Below are positions 1 to 12,853 of a stretch of DNA of 64,000 nt, piece by piece. The stretch comes from Actinostola sp. cb2023. Its lineage: Eukaryota; Cnidaria; Anthozoa; Actiniaria; Actinostolidae. The stretch covers positions 372,001-436,000 of the forward strand of contig JAUJYZ010001087.1 in NCBI GenBank assembly GCA_033675265.1, written 5' to 3'. Position 1 is the stretch's first letter. Each line of letters opens with the position of its first letter. Position numbers and translations under genes: made by a program. The notes below the pieces were generated by a model. The model was not told the origin of the DNA, ran no database searches, and was given only the letters and a program-made list of their open reading frames with translations.

Positions 1-270
1 CTAAAATATCGCTCAAATGACCTCACATGTTGAGCTAAACGATGAAATAATAATAGGGATCAAAGCAAAATGCGAGAAGTTTAAAAAGAAAAATATGCTA
101 TCAGTATCGCATGCACATGAGTATCGCACAACTGACACAAGATTGAAATCTAAACGAAGTCAATGTCTTCTATACTTTGTACCGCTGTAATTGTGTGTTG
201 TGGTAAGCTTATAACCGACTGATAGATCTTTATTTTGTTGAGTTTTGTAAGTAAGTAAATCACTGATTTG

Positions 271-455
271 AATGCCCAGAATGCAGGAAATATTGTTCAT
301 GATTGTTCGAGTCACGCTGCGATGTCTAGTTTATTTATATTTGTATTTGGTATGGATATATTTATGGCACCAAATAAACTCATTGTCATTTCTATGATTC
401 GCTGAGTTTGTGAAATCGATTTTACAAAGCATGTTCTACCGAGTCATGCATTAAA
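271..455 (+). repeat. Dispersed repeat family A, copy 1 (partial)
   Basis: Shares the segment ctgcgatgtctagttta and the following stretch through atggatatatttatgg and ccgagtca with copies at 787-1140, 13541-14064 and 47208-47527. No coding capacity is visible. The family is not recognised by name. Confidence 0.7.
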
Positions 456-541
456 TCACCGAAGGCTCTAACAACACATTGTCAGTTGGAGGAAGGTTAC
501 TAGTATGTCGTCTTGTTTTCAAAATAACCACAATAATTCAT

Positions 542-775
542 AGAGATATGGATTTACCAATCCATTACTAGTACTGCAAAGGGTTTAGAGATATGGATTT
601 ACCAATCCATTACTAGTACTGCAAAGGGTTTAGAGATATGGATTTACCAATCCATTACTAGTACTGCAAAGGGTTTAGAGATATGGATTTACCAATCCAT
701 TACTAGTACTGCAAAGGGTTTAGAGATATGGATTTACCAATCCATTACTAGTACTGCAAAGGGTTTAGAGATCTT
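542..775. repeat. 45-bp minisatellite, five copies
   Basis: Five essentially identical 45-bp units start at 542, 587, 632, 677 and 722, followed by a short partial unit. Each unit holds an inverted motif (tggatt...aatcca). The lack of divergence points to recent expansion or an assembly effect. It lies immediately upstream of dispersed family A copy 2. Confidence 0.95.
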
Positions 776-786
776 CAGAACTTAGA

Positions 787-1140
787 ACGAAGTGAGTTGA
801 TACACGCAGTGAAGAGAACAATTGTGAGGTTTTCAGACACCGAGCCGAGGTACCTATTTATTTACACTTCATCCAAACACTGTTTAATCACTCTGCGATG
901 TCTAGTTTATATATACGCTCTTTGTATTTGTATGGATATATTTATGGTACCAAATAAATTATGTCATTGTCATTCATGATTCGTATGTGAAATCGCAGTA
1001 TGAAATTGCAAGGAAAGCATATATATTGTTCTACCGCAAACACTGTTTTAATCGCACTATAAGATATCTATATTTAGTTCAAATAGGCTACATTTCAGTG
1101 AGAAGCCCGACTTCACGCTAGTAGAGCGTCTAGTTAATAC
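787..1140 (+). repeat. Dispersed repeat family A, copy 2
   Basis: Begins near gatacacgcagtgaagaga, as copy 3 does, and ends with gaagcccgacttcacgctag followed by agagcgtctagttaat, an ending shared with copy 4. The ending contains a short hairpin (acgct-agtag-agcgt) directly followed by ctagt, which recalls Helitron-type 3' ends. That link is weak inference. Confidence 0.7.
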
Positions 1141-3306
1141 ATCAATTCCTGATGCCGCTTTATTGTTTGTTTGTTTTTCTTGCTCATTTTGATTAATTCT
1201 TCAGCGGTAAACGGTTTATCTAACATGTCATGGAATGGCGAAGCAAATTTATTGACATTAATAGTTACAAAGAAATCAAATGAATTCCCTTGTCGAAAGG
1301 ATCGGCAATACTAGGTTGTTTAGAAGTATTTAGGTCTCTAACTGAATATGAGAACCATTCTTGAGCTTCAATAGTCGGTATTATTCTTTTATTTTGACCC
1401 GAAGAAGCCCGTAACGATTTAACTAGTTTCCAATACTCTTTTGGATTCGATGATTTTTGTCAATAAGTCCTTTTTGAAGTTATTCTTCTTGAATTAGAAA
1501 GATTAGTAGATTTGATTGAATGGATTACTTCCGCTCTGTTTTATCTCATTTGGGGATACTTCTGAGTCTGGGAGTATGGGGAGATCTGCTGGGTCTTTGA
1601 GGTTGGGGCTCCGCGGGTTGTTTGAGATTGGGCTCTTGGTTTTGAGATTGGGCTCTTGGATTAATTTGAGAATGGGCGTCTTTCGGTGGCCTATTTTGGG
1701 GCAGCACTGGAGCGTCGTGCTAAGCGGAGCCAGATCTCACCCATTCTCATCTATGAGTGCAGTGGGACCGTTGAGAATAATATACTATTTGTAACTGACT
1801 AAGCGAATTTTAATTAAATTAATTAAATTTAAAAAACTAACATGCAATACTTGCTAAAAGATGAGATAACGTAGAGGAAAAATTATTGGCTCCACAAGAA
1901 GATTAAGGAATCCGTGAACTGGTACAAGTGACCCTTATTACTGGTCATAACGTTGAAGTCTCTACCGCGTTATGGCTACGCGTATTGAACAATGAATTAC
2001 TTGCAACAGGTGTTTACTGGAAAACTTTAACCTGCTTGTCATGTCTTCAACTTTGAATAATATCTGCCAATTCGCTTTGTTTTGCCAATTTATCTGAAAA
2101 TATCTTGAATAATTTGCCTAGAAAATTCTACTAATTGTCTATCAGCCGTGTACGGGGAATGAAGATGAAGTTCGGTGGAAATCGTTTTAGAAATGATAAA
2201 CAAACGAATAGCTGTTCGTCCACACATCTATATGTTCAATTCTTATTCATCAATATGTTCAAGGTAATTTACCCGAATTTAACAGAGTGTAGAAAGCTGT
2301 CAAAGTTCGTTCTACGATATGACGGGAAATACTTTATTTTTATACCTCACATCGACTGATTCAAGCTGGACTAAAATACTACTGTGCATAAATCTTCTCC
2401 CTTATATTCTACAGTGCTGTACGTACTAATATTCAATACTGGCTTTTGATTAAACGTGATGAAAAGGAAGACTGACAAGACTGTATCAAGCAAAATAAAC
2501 TCAAGTTTGATTACTCGTCAGGTCGCCAATTTGAAGCATAGGAAGCCCAAACATATAAGTCAACTTTTTAATTCAACTCGCAGCACTACTAATTGTAATA
2601 ATTGTTACAAAATGGGGTCCCAAAATGGAGGACAAAGTTTACATTCATTTACTCGAATTGCTGTAAGTTTGGATGGATTTTTCGATAAAAATCGTACGTA
2701 CTTTTAACTGAACGAAAATTATTTACAGGGTTTCCAAATATGGTAAGTACAATGAATGAATGAATAAACCTTTATTTAAACAGGGTTGTCCTTTCAGTAC
2801 AATGCCCAAATATGGTTGTAGGAAAGCTAGCCGAGCAAACAGCACATTTTAATGGGGGATTTCTTGATATGACTATGAATGTTCATGTTGAAAGTCATTC
2901 AGCAGGCGAAAACCAAACTCCATCGGCCTCGAATGCCGTGAAGTAAACTCGCCAAAACAACCTCGATGGTTTCATCTCCATTGTCCAAGATTTCAAGAAT
3001 TTTGGCTTTGAACTTGTATTTCTCAATCCTTTAGCATGTCTTCGAAGTCTTTTGGTGTGATTCAGAAGACATTTTTTGAAGATAAAGTAGCACAGAAGCT
3101 TTTAAAATTTGGATTTCATCGATCAAGAAACGTTTGGTAAACACGTTATCGCCTGGTTGTGTTGTACGCATGGCGGAAATGTTTTGTACGAAAAGCGGAA
3201 ATAAAAATTACTTTTACCGAAAACATAGATACATTCCAGAGGTTATCTATAAGGAGCCTCGTTGGCTATCAGCTCATGTACGACTCGATTTCGTGAAATA
3301 ATTGTT
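1141..3306. other. No recognisable gene
   Basis: AT-rich sequence. Only short ORFs occur on either strand and none resembles a known protein. No tandem arrays or long inverted repeats were noticed. Confidence 0.5.
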
Positions 3307-3731
3307 AATTAGTTTCCATTTCTATACTTATCATAGTTCAATTATCAGTAATTTGGTTGGATGGTTGGATGGCTCTGATATCAGTTATACTGATTTAATG
3401 TGACTGCGTGATGCAGTTTAAGCCATTAATGTACTGTACCAATATGACTACTGTGACTGCGTGATGCGGTTCGTATGTCATTTACAGAAGCAATTCCCAG
3501 TTCCGTGAGACCTTGGAGCAAATGTTCGGTTAAAATCAGCGTCTTTGAGCTAATTTGAACTCCACGCCACTGTAGTTGCCTCGGTAGCTCAGTGGGTAGA
3601 GCACCTGTCATGAAATCGGGGTGTCGTGGGTTCGAATCCCGCTCGAGGTTTCTGGTTTTTTCCGAACATTTGTTCTGTCTATTCCTCATTAGTTTCCATT
3701 TCTATACTTATCATAGTTCTTTATCAGTAAT
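3307..3731. repeat. 45-bp direct repeats bracketing a tRNA-like insert
   Basis: The stretch attagtttccatttctatac and its continuation to about 3350 recurs at 3688-3731. Between the copies lie a short duplicated motif (gtgactgcgtgatgc, twice) and the tRNA-like sequence at 3578-3649. It could be a segmental duplication or a SINE-like insertion with an unusually long duplication. Confidence 0.6.
3578..3649 (+). tRNA. tRNA-like sequence, probably a pseudogene or SINE head
   Basis: A 72-nt cloverleaf-like stretch. It has a 7-bp acceptor stem with two wobble pairs, a D stem (gctc/gagc) with an A-box-like tagctcagtgggtagagc, and a T arm with a canonical B box (gggttcgaatccc). The anticodon stem carries a mismatch and the loop lacks the expected U33, so no anticodon can be assigned. 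It may be a functional RNA polymerase III promoter in a repeat rather than a working tRNA gene. Confidence 0.45.
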
Positions 3732-3765
3732 AATAATAACATAATAACATAATAACATAACAATA

Positions 3766-3907
3766 GAGTGCAAACACTAAAACCGTGAAACAGTACAAAC
3801 TATTTAGTGCTAAATAGCACCAATGAAACAATAGAAAACAAAAGACATTGCACTATTTAGTGCTAATTAAAGTTAGCACTATTTCATGGTTTTAGTATTT
3901 TGCACTC
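3766..3907. mobile_element. Tc1/mariner-type MITE, TIR gagtgcaaa
   Basis: Terminal inverted repeats (gagtgcaaac... / ...tttgcactc) are flanked by TA on both sides. The interior is AT-rich with atttagtgctaaat-like palindromes. It is the same family as 13711-13868, where the empty site can be read from related copies. Confidence 0.75.
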
Positions 3908-4074
3908 TAATAACAATAATAATATACATGAAAAAAATACTCGATTCTGATTGGCTTAGAGTAGTGCAGTTGAAAAGTAATTTGCACTGCAGTGCAAATT
4001 ACCTTTAATATGCACTGCAGTGCAAATTACTTTTTTTTTTCTGATAAATATTATTAATTGGTAATCATTGATTT

Positions 4075-4207
4075 CTCGTTCAATTTGGAATAATTTTCAC
4101 TCGTGTGTTTTTCAAAGAGCTCAAATTGCACTCGCCCTACGGGCTCGTGCAATTTTGATACTCTTTGAAAAACACACTCGTGCAAATTATTTCCAAATTG
4201 AACTCGA
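4075..4207. mobile_element. Palindromic MITE around ccctacggg
   Basis: Arms beginning cgttcaatttgga and ending tccaaattgaac fold over a short centre. Internal arms share cactcgtgtgtttttcaaag and its complement. Just upstream (3970-4035) two copies of the perfect palindrome tttgcactgcagtgcaaa occur. No protein is encoded. Confidence 0.65.
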
Positions 4208-4230
4208 AACCGTATGATTACCTCTACTAA

Positions 4231-4772
4231 TACACCTAATTTCAAAAACGTTGTCCAATAATAATCATAAAAGCCAAATTGGCCATTACAAAAAAGAGCA
4301 GGGGACTGGGACCAAGTCCGTAAAACTAATTCAATAAGAAACTAGCAAAAATGGGCATCATTTTCTGACAGCAGATCAAACTTAGCTAATCTGGAAAGTT
4401 TGGTGAACTTTGGCTTAATATTGACGATGCTAGAGGGCATCAAAGATGTACATTTTCCCATACAAACTCTCTATTTTTTTACGTTGTCTACCCAAACCAT
4501 ACATTCAAGTTTATAATTCCGACAGAATTCACTCAAATCACATCAAACTTTACACATATGATAATTTCAACATGTTGTTTCATGTCATAAACTTAATTTC
4601 GTAATTACATTAATTATAATAAACTCGTTCCCAGTCCCCTGCTCGTTTTTGCAATGGGCAATAGGATTTCATTAAAAGACAAAAGAAGTGCACTCAAGCT
4701 GAACTGTTTCTTTTGTCTTTTTGAATGAATTCGTATTTGGCTATTTGGACAACGTTTTTGAAATTAGGTGTA
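4231..4772. mobile_element. Nested MITEs, outer TIR tacacctaatttcaaaaacg
   Basis: The outer ends match as inverted repeats (tacacctaatttcaaaaacg at 4231; the complement ends at 4772). Inside, 4296-4644 has its own inverted ends (gagcaggggactggga), a family related to the element at 56090-56487 inside Gypsy-2. The outer family resembles 29485-29749. Confidence 0.65.
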
Positions 4773-4787
4773 ACAATAATAACATAA

Positions 4788-5462
4788 CAGGGGCGGATCC
4801 AGGGGGGTGGATTGGGTGGCTAGCCACCCCCCTCTTTTTGTAAGTGTTCTAACACTCCCCCTCATGTTTCGCGTTATTACACGGATTAGGAGAAACCCGG
4901 TTGTTCAGATGTTATATAAACACTGTTGTGTGAACTTGCTTTAAACCTTATTATAATAAAATTGTCCCTTGAATTTGACAATTCTTTTCAGCTCTCACAG
5001 CGATCATATGGAAACCACACTAGTGATCGCAGCTGAACACATTTTGGACGCGTATCCTAGCCTGAGCGATCGTAGCGATATGATGGAAATAAAACCAGCC
5101 TTGGTCAGAGCAGAGCACGATTCATAATTAAGGACTTTCGCTAATTAAAGGATTGTCTGAATCGATTCATCCATCGAAATTCTCCAGTGTTATACTATTT
5201 TCAATATGCATTTGTTTGCTGAGACAGTGTAGGAAGTAATTAGCGATACGCGTAAATCACAAATAACTGTTGGAGAACGCTGGAAATAGCATTTCCGAGC
5301 CTCTGGATTTCAGAATTTTCTGCGTCAATCAGCACCTGGCCTGTACATTTATAATCAGTCGACTCTCTGATGAAGAATGAAGAATATATGATGGAGAATA
5401 TATACCTTGAAAGAGCTTTATGATTATCCACCCCCCTTTGTAAAATCCTGGATCCGCCACTG
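4788..5462. mobile_element. TIR element with ggcggatccagg ends
   Basis: Ends cag(g/t)ggcggatccagg and cctggatccgccactg are inverted. The flanks both read cataa (4783-4787 and 5463-5467), a probable 5-bp target duplication, although the right flank merges with an aacat microsatellite. A related partial copy starts at 59839, and the internal sequence ggagaacgctggaaatagca is shared between the two. Confidence 0.65.
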
Positions 5463-5695
5463 CATAACATAACATAACATAACATAACATAACATAACAT
5501 AACATAACATAACATAACATAACATAACATAACATAACATAAACATAAAATATATAACATAACATAACATAACATAACATAACATAACATAACATAACAT
5601 AACATAGCATAACATAACATAGCATAACATAACATAACATAACATAACATAACATAACATAACATAACATAACATAACATAACATAACATAACAT
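5463..5695. repeat. (aacat)n microsatellite
   Basis: About 230 bases of the pentamer with a few interruptions near 5540-5555 and 5605-5625. Long apparent ORFs across it are translation of the repeat and are not genes. Confidence 0.97.
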
Positions 5696-5700
5696 TTTAC

Positions 5701-5859
5701 GACCAAATCGACGGAGTGGCCATGGGTTCCCCCTTTGCGCCCGTTGTTGCTAATCTTTTCATGGGACATTATGAACGGATTTGGTTGGAACAGTTCAAGG
5801 GTCCCAGGGCATTATTTTACCGTCGATATGTCGATGACACGTTTTGCATATTTGACAAT
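5701..5859 (+). pseudogene. Penelope-like reverse transcriptase fragment
   Basis: An open 53-codon stretch reads through the motif DGVAMGSPFAPVVANLFMG and, about 20 residues on, YRRYVDDTF. This combination (a DGVAMGSP block followed by the YVDD catalytic box) is typical of Penelope-like element reverse transcriptases. The fragment is cut off abruptly by microsatellites on both sides, so it covers only the catalytic palm core and cannot be functional. The arrangement suggests a truncated insertion whose ends were overrun by simple-repeat growth. Confidence 0.85.
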
Positions 5860-5968
5860 AACATAATAATATAACAATAATAACAATAATAACAATAATA
5901 ACAATAATAACAATAATAACAATAATAATAATAATAATAACAATAATAACAATAATAACAATAATAAC

Positions 5969-6003
<35 letters not shown>

Positions 6004-6022
6004 TAATAATAATAATAATAAC

Positions 6023-6052
<30 letters not shown>
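5860..6052. repeat. (aat/aac)n microsatellite
   Basis: Trinucleotide array of mixed aataac and aat units, abutting the Penelope-like fragment. Confidence 0.95.
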
Positions 6053-6053
<1 letters not shown>

Positions 6054-6177
6054 GTGGTTTACTGATACAAATACAAGTGAATATAAACGATAATTATTAT
6101 AATTTAGATAGCGCTTTGAGCACTAGAAAAAGCGCTTCATAAATAATAAAGTATTATTATTATTAAAGTATTATTAT

Positions 6178-9100
6178 AATAAACGACGTTTCGGGATCAT
6201 CATGACGCCATTATAAATATTATAGAGTGTCTTAAAAGAGACACTCTATAATATTTAACTGAAGAGACACTGATAATATTTAAAAGAGACACTCTATAAG
6301 ACACACTCTAATATTTAAAGGAGACACTCTATAAGACACTCTATAATATTTAACTGAAGAGACACTCTATAATATTTAAAAGAGAGACACTCTATAAGAC
6401 ACTCTATAATATTTAAAAGAGACACTATAAGACATATTTTAAAGAGACACTATAAGACACTCTAATATTTAAAAGAGACACTCTATAACACTATAATATT
6501 TAAAGGAGACACTCTATAAGACACTATAATATAAGGAGACACTCTAGAGACACTCTATAATATTTAAAGGAGACACTCTATAAGACACTATAATATTTAC
6601 TGATAAGACACTATAATATTTAAAAGAGACACTCTATAAGACACTATAATATTTAAAAGAGACACTCTATAAGACACTATAATATTTAAAAGAGACACTC
6701 TATAAGACACTATAATATTTAAAAGAGACACTCTATAAGACACTATAATATTTAAAAGAGACACTCTATAAGACACACTATAATATTTAAAGGAGACACT
6801 CTATAAGACACTATAATATTTAAAAGAGACACTCTATAAGACACTATAATATTTAAAAGAGACACTCTATAAGACACTATAATATTTAAAAGAGACACTC
6901 TATAAGACACTATAATATTTAAAAAAGACACTCTAGACACTATAATATTTAAAAGAGACACTCTAATACACTTATAATATTTTAAAGAGACACTATAATA
7001 GACACTATAATATTTAAAAGAGACACTATAAACTATATTTAAAGGAGACACACTATAAAGGAGACATTTAAAGAGACACTCTATAATATTTAAAGACACT
7101 ATAATATTTAAAAGAGACACTCTATAAAATTTAAAGAGACACTATAATATTTAAAGGAGACACTCTATAAGACACTATAATATTTAAAAGAGACACTCTA
7201 TAAGACACTATAATTTAAAGGAGACACTCTATTTAAAAGAGACACTATAATATTTAAAAGAGACACTCTATAAGACACTATAATATTTAAAAGAGACACT
7301 CTATAATTTAAAAGAGACACTATAATATTTAAAAGAGACACTCTATAAGACACTCTATAATATTTAAAAGAGACACTCTATAATATTTAAAAGAGACACT
7401 CTATAAGACACTCTATAATATTTAAAAGAGACACTCTATAATATTTAAAAGAGACACTCTATAATATTAACTGAAGACACTATAATATTTAAAAGAGACA
7501 CTCTATAAGACACTATAATATTTAAAGAGACACTCTATAAGACACTCTAAATTTAAAGGAGACACTCTATAAGAGACACTCTATAATATTTAAAAGAGAC
7601 ACTCTATATAAAAGACACTCTATAACATTTCTATAAGAGACACTATAATATTTAAAAGAGAGACACTCTTAAAAGAGACACTCTATATATAATTTAAAAG
7701 AGACACTCTATAAGACACTCTATAATATTTAAAAGAGACACTCTATAAGACACTCTATAATATTTAAAAGAGACACTCTATAATATTTAAAAGAGACACT
7801 CTACTCTATATTTAAAAGAGACACTCTATAAGACACTCTATAAATTTAAAAGAGACACTATAATATTAAAGAGACACTCTATAAGACACACTATAATATT
7901 TAAAAGAGACACTCTATAAGACACTCTATAATATTTAAAAGAGACACTATAAGACACTCTAATATTTAAAGGAGACACTCTATAAGACACTCTATAATAT
8001 TTAAAAAGAGACACTCTATAAGACACTCTATAATATTTAAAGAGACACTCTATAATATTTAAAAGAGACACTCTATAATATTTAAAAGAGACACTATAAG
8101 ACACTCTATAATATTTATTTAAGACACTCTATAATATAAAAGAGACACTCTATAAACACTCTATATTAAAAAAGAGACACTCTATAAGACACTCTATAAT
8201 ATTTAAAGGAGAGACTCTAATATTTAAAAGAGACACTCTATAATATTAAAAAGAGACACTCTATAAAAGAGACATATTTAAAAGAGACACTCTATATTTA
8301 AAAGAGACACTCTATAATATTTAAAAGAGACACTCTATAATATTTAAAAGAGACACTCTCTATTTAAAAGACACACTCTAAAGAGACACTATAATATTTA
8401 ATAAAAGACACTCTATAAGACACTCTATAATATTTAAAAGAGACACTCTATAAGACACTCTATAATATTTAAAAGACACTCTATAAGACACTCTATAATA
8501 TTTAAAAGAGACACTCTATAATATTTAAAAGAGACACTCTATAATATTTAAAAGAGACACTCTATAAAATTTAAAAGAGACACTCTATAAGACACTCTAT
8601 AATATTTAAAAGAGACACACTATAAAATTTAAAAGAGACACTCTATAATATTTAAAAGAGACACTCTATAAAATTTAAAAGAGACACTCTAGAGACACTA
8701 TTTAAAAGAGACTCTATATATTTAAAAGAGACACTCTATAAAATTTAAAAGAGACACTCTATAATATTTAAAAGAGACACTCTATAAGACACTCTATAAT
8801 ATTTAAAAGAGACACTATAAAAAATTTAATAAAGAGACACTCTATAATATTTAAAAGAGACACTCTATAATATTTAAAAGAGACACTCTATAAGACACTC
8901 TATAATATTTAAAGAGACACTCTAGACACTCTATAATATTTAAAGAGACACTCTATAATATTTAAAAGAGACACTCTATAAGACACTCTATAATATTTAA
9001 AAGAGACACTCTATAATATTTAAAAGAGACACTCTATAATATTTAAAGAGACACTCTATAATATTTAAAAGAGACACTCTATAAGACACTCTATAAAATT

Positions 9101-10995
9101 TAAAAGAGACACTCTATAAAATTTAAAAGAGACACTCTATAATATTTAAAAGAGACACTCTATAAGACACTCTATAATATTTAAAGGAGACACTCTATAA
9201 GACACTCTATAATATTTAAAAGAGACACTCTATAAGACACTCTATAATATTTAAAAGAGACACTCTATAAGACACTCTATAATATTTAAAGGAGACACTC
9301 TATAATATTTAAAAGAGACACTCTATAATATTTAAAAGAGACACTCTATAATATTTAAAAGAGACACTCTATAAAATTTAAAAGAGACACTCTATAAGAC
9401 ACTCTATAATATTTAAAAGAGACACACTATAAAATTTAAAAGAGACACTCTATAATATTTAAAAGAGACACTCTATAAAATTTAAAAGAGACACTCTATA
9501 AGACACTCTATAATATTTAAAAGAGACACTCTATAAAATTTAAAAGAGACACTCTATAATATTTAAAAGAGACACTCTATAAGACACTCTATAATATTTA
9601 AAAGAGACACTATAAAATTTAAAAGAGACACTATAATATTTAAAAGAGACACTCTATAATATTTAAAGGAGACACTCTATAAGACACTCTATAATATTTA
9701 AAAGAGACACTCTATAATATTTAAAGGAGACACTCTATAAGACACTCTATAATATTTAAAAGAGACACTCTATAATATTTAAAGGAGACACTCTATAAGA
9801 CACTCTATAATATTTAAAAGACACACTATAAGACACTCTATAATATTTAAAAGAGACACTCTATAAGACACTCTATAATATTTAAAAGAGACACTCTATA
9901 AGACACTCTATAATATTTAAAAGAGACACTCTATAATATTTAAAAGAGACACTCTATAATATTTAAAAGAGACACTCTATAAGACACTCTATAATATTTA
10001 AAAGAGACACTCTATAAGACACTCTATAATATTTAAAAGAGACACTCTATAATATTTAAAAGAGACACTCTATAATATTTAAAGGAGACACTCTATAAGA
10101 CACTCTATAAAATTTAAAAGAGACACTCTATAATATTTAAAAGAGACACTCTATAAGACACTCTATAATATTTAAAGGAGACACTCTATAATATTTAAAG
10201 GAGACACTCTATAATATTTAAAGGAGACACTCTATAAGACACTCTATAATATTTAAAAGAGACACTCTATAAGACACTCTATAATATTTAAAAGAGACAC
10301 TCTATAATATTTAAAAGAGACACTCTATAATATTTAAAGAGACACTCTATAAGACACTCTATAATATTTAAAAGAGACACTCTATAATATTTAAAAGAGA
10401 CACTATAATATTTAAAGGAGACACTCTATAAGACACTCTATAATATTTAAAGAGAGACTACTAATATTTAAAAGAGACACTCTATAATATTTAAAGGAGA
10501 CACTCTATATAAGACACTCTATAATATTTAAAAGAGACACTCTATAATATTTAAAAGAGACACTCTATAATATTTAAAGGAGACACTCTATAAGACACTC
10601 TATAATATTTAAAAGAGACACTCTATAATATTTAAAAGAGACACTCTATAATATTTAAAGGAGACACTCTATAAGACACTCTATAATATTTAAAAGAGAC
10701 ACTCTATAATATTTAAAGGAGACACTCTATAATATTTAAGAGAGACACTCTATAAGACACTATAATATTTAAAAGAGACACTCTATAAGACACTATAATA
10801 TTTAAAAGAGACACTCTATAATATTTAAAAGAGACACTCTATAAGACACTCTATAATATTTAAAAGAGACACTCTATAATATTTAAAAGAGACACTCTAT
10901 AAGACACTATAATATTTAAAAGAGACACTCTATAATATTCATTGTCAACTACTACTTGATAATGGCGTCATGATGACCCCGAAACGTCGTTTATT
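6178..10995. repeat. 4.7-kb satellite between inverted ends
   Basis: The array (about 6214-10938) is built from two interleaved words: a 23-mer, tataatatttaaaagagacactc, and a 12-mer, tataagacactc, in irregular order. The left third is the most diverged and the right half is highly regular. Outside it, aataaacgacgtttcggg with tcatcatgacgccatta (6178-6213) is repeated inverted at 10960-10995. Further out, ttcacttgtatt-like sequence is also inverted (about 6068 and 11005). At the left edge a hairpin (tatagagtgtct / agacactctata) marks an orientation switch. ORFs on the minus strand are translation of the repeat. Confidence 0.95.
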
Positions 10996-11015
10996 ATTGT
11001 TTATATTCACTTGTA

Positions 11016-11175
<160 letters not shown>

Positions 11176-11485
11176 ACTGCAGATTTATAAACATTGAATC
11201 CTTGGATGGAGTACTAGTTGAATTAAAACAGTAAAAGGTTTTAGTTGATTTCTTCGTTGTCATGGCATGAGGAGGAGGTTCAAAGGTTGAAATTAAAGGT
11301 TTTTATTTTCCACACAAAATAATAAATCAAAAATACATAATTTGAATAAAGAGTGGAAGGCTGCAGGAATACAACCCAAAGAGTTTATAGAGAGTGTCAA
11401 GTATGTGTAACAGCAGATAGACAGCAAAGTCGGAACTATATCAATTATATATTAAATTGTTAAATTTCATTCATTGGTTACTAAG

Positions 11486-11705
11486 GGTGCGTTCGATTGA
11501 CCTAATTCCGGAATAGGAATACTTGGAATAATACGGGATGTCCGTTCAATTGAGTCTGTTCCGATTCCGGAATAAGCGGATTATATTCCAAACATTCTGC
11601 TCGTCATAGCAGAATGCTTAGAATATTCCGGAATAATGACGTCATCCGTCTGCCCCAGAATCTGGAATTATTCCTATTCCGGAATAAGGTCAATCGAACG
11701 CACCC
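11486..11705. mobile_element. PIF/Harbinger-type MITE
   Basis: A 220-bp element with TIR gggtgcgttcgattgacc. The flanks are TAA on both sides (11483-11485 and 11706-11708). A 3-bp TWA target duplication with ggg-starting TIRs fits the PIF/Harbinger superfamily. A sister copy lies at 22548-22768. Confidence 0.8.
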
Positions 11706-11738
11706 TAATATTAGTCCGTAGTTACTTAAACCCGGAAC

Positions 11739-12091
11739 CAGACACAACGACCCACAACGATCCACAACGACCCACAACGATCAACAACGATCCACACTGT
11801 TATGTATGTTATATATATACGAGGCGGATTGTTGGGTGTAGCGTCTTTATTCTCTCATGTACTATAGACAACTGAACTAACAAGCTCGTGTCCAGTTACT
11901 TATTAACGGTTGGGGTCATATGACATTACGTCACATATTACACACACAACGACCCACAACGACCCACAACGACCCACAACGACCCACAACGATCCATAAC
12001 GATCCACAACGATCCATAACGATCCACACAACGACCCACAACGACCCACAACGACCCACAACGACCCACAACGATCCACACAACGATACAA
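11739..12091. repeat. 10-bp minisatellite (cacaacgacc / cacaacgatc)
   Basis: Two blocks, 11739-11805 and 11941-12091, of a decamer alternating between c and t at one position. Apparent ORFs on both strands are repeat translation. Confidence 0.9.
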
Positions 12092-12249
12092 AACAATCTC
12101 AAAAGTAAACAAGACCAAAATGCCACTCGCAAAATAACCGAGCCGCCATTTGAACTCCAGTTAGCGATTTCCCCCGGTTTTACAAGTATTTTCTTTGAGA
12201 TGTGCTCATTCGGCGATCATAGCTGTAATTATTTCTTATACTGAATAAA

Positions 12250-12853
12250 AATACGAGATTCTGTTTAAAAGTCATAGAATTTCATAAAAATTATATCCAC
12301 GATTTGTGCTGATCCGTCGGGTTCCGTCTTCCGTGGCTATAATGAAAACAATCAGGCGTTCCGCTACTGACATTTTGACATGTGAATGTGAGACAATTAA
12401 CTGCATGGGACGACTTCGTTTATCCCTCATGCAGTGGGAATAACATTCCGTAGTCATGGATGATCAAGGTAAGAAAACATTACGTTTTTAATGCTAATTA
12501 GAGTTTATATTTTACTTAACCCGTGAAACATAAATTACTTGATAAAGTGTAATACGAGATTCTGTTTAAAAGTCATAGAATTTCATAAAAATTATATCCA
12601 CGATTTGTGCTGATCCGTCGGGTTCCGTCTTCCGTGGCTATAATGAAAACAATCAGGCGTTCCGCTACTGACATTTTGACATGTGAATGTGAGACAATTA
12701 ACTGCATGGGACGACTTCGTTTATCCCTCATGCAGTGGGAATAACATTCCGTAGTCATGGATGATCAAGGTAAGAAAACATTACGTTTTTAATGCTAATT
12801 AGAGTTTATATTTTACTTAACCCGTGAAACATAAATTACTTGATAAAGTGTAA
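12250..12853. repeat. 301-bp tandem duplication plus degenerate inverted copy
   Basis: Two copies (12250-12550 and 12551-12853) are nearly identical; each has a 61-codon minus-strand ORF of no recognised family. A diverged inverted third copy spans about 12950-13125 (ccttgatcatccatgact). The near-identity implies a recent duplication. Confidence 0.9.

Noticed and set aside
542..775. Possible CRISPR-like array
   Set aside because: Units are contiguous with no unique spacers, and the setting is eukaryotic.
5240..5769. Long minus-strand ORFs rich in MLCYV
   Set aside because: They are translations of the aacat microsatellite; all three frames of that strand are open.
6752..8104. Minus-strand ORFs of 88-122 codons in the satellite
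   Set aside because: Repeat translation with no composition or context expected of a gene.
10960..10995. Hammerhead ribozyme in the inverted ends (tgatga...gaaac)
   Set aside because: The two core-like words are present, but no stem II can form between them and the CUGAUGA core is not exact.
12272..12758. Two identical 61-codon ORFs as a duplicated gene
   Set aside because: They come from the 301-bp tandem duplication; the frame has no family resemblance and there are no splice or promoter signs.
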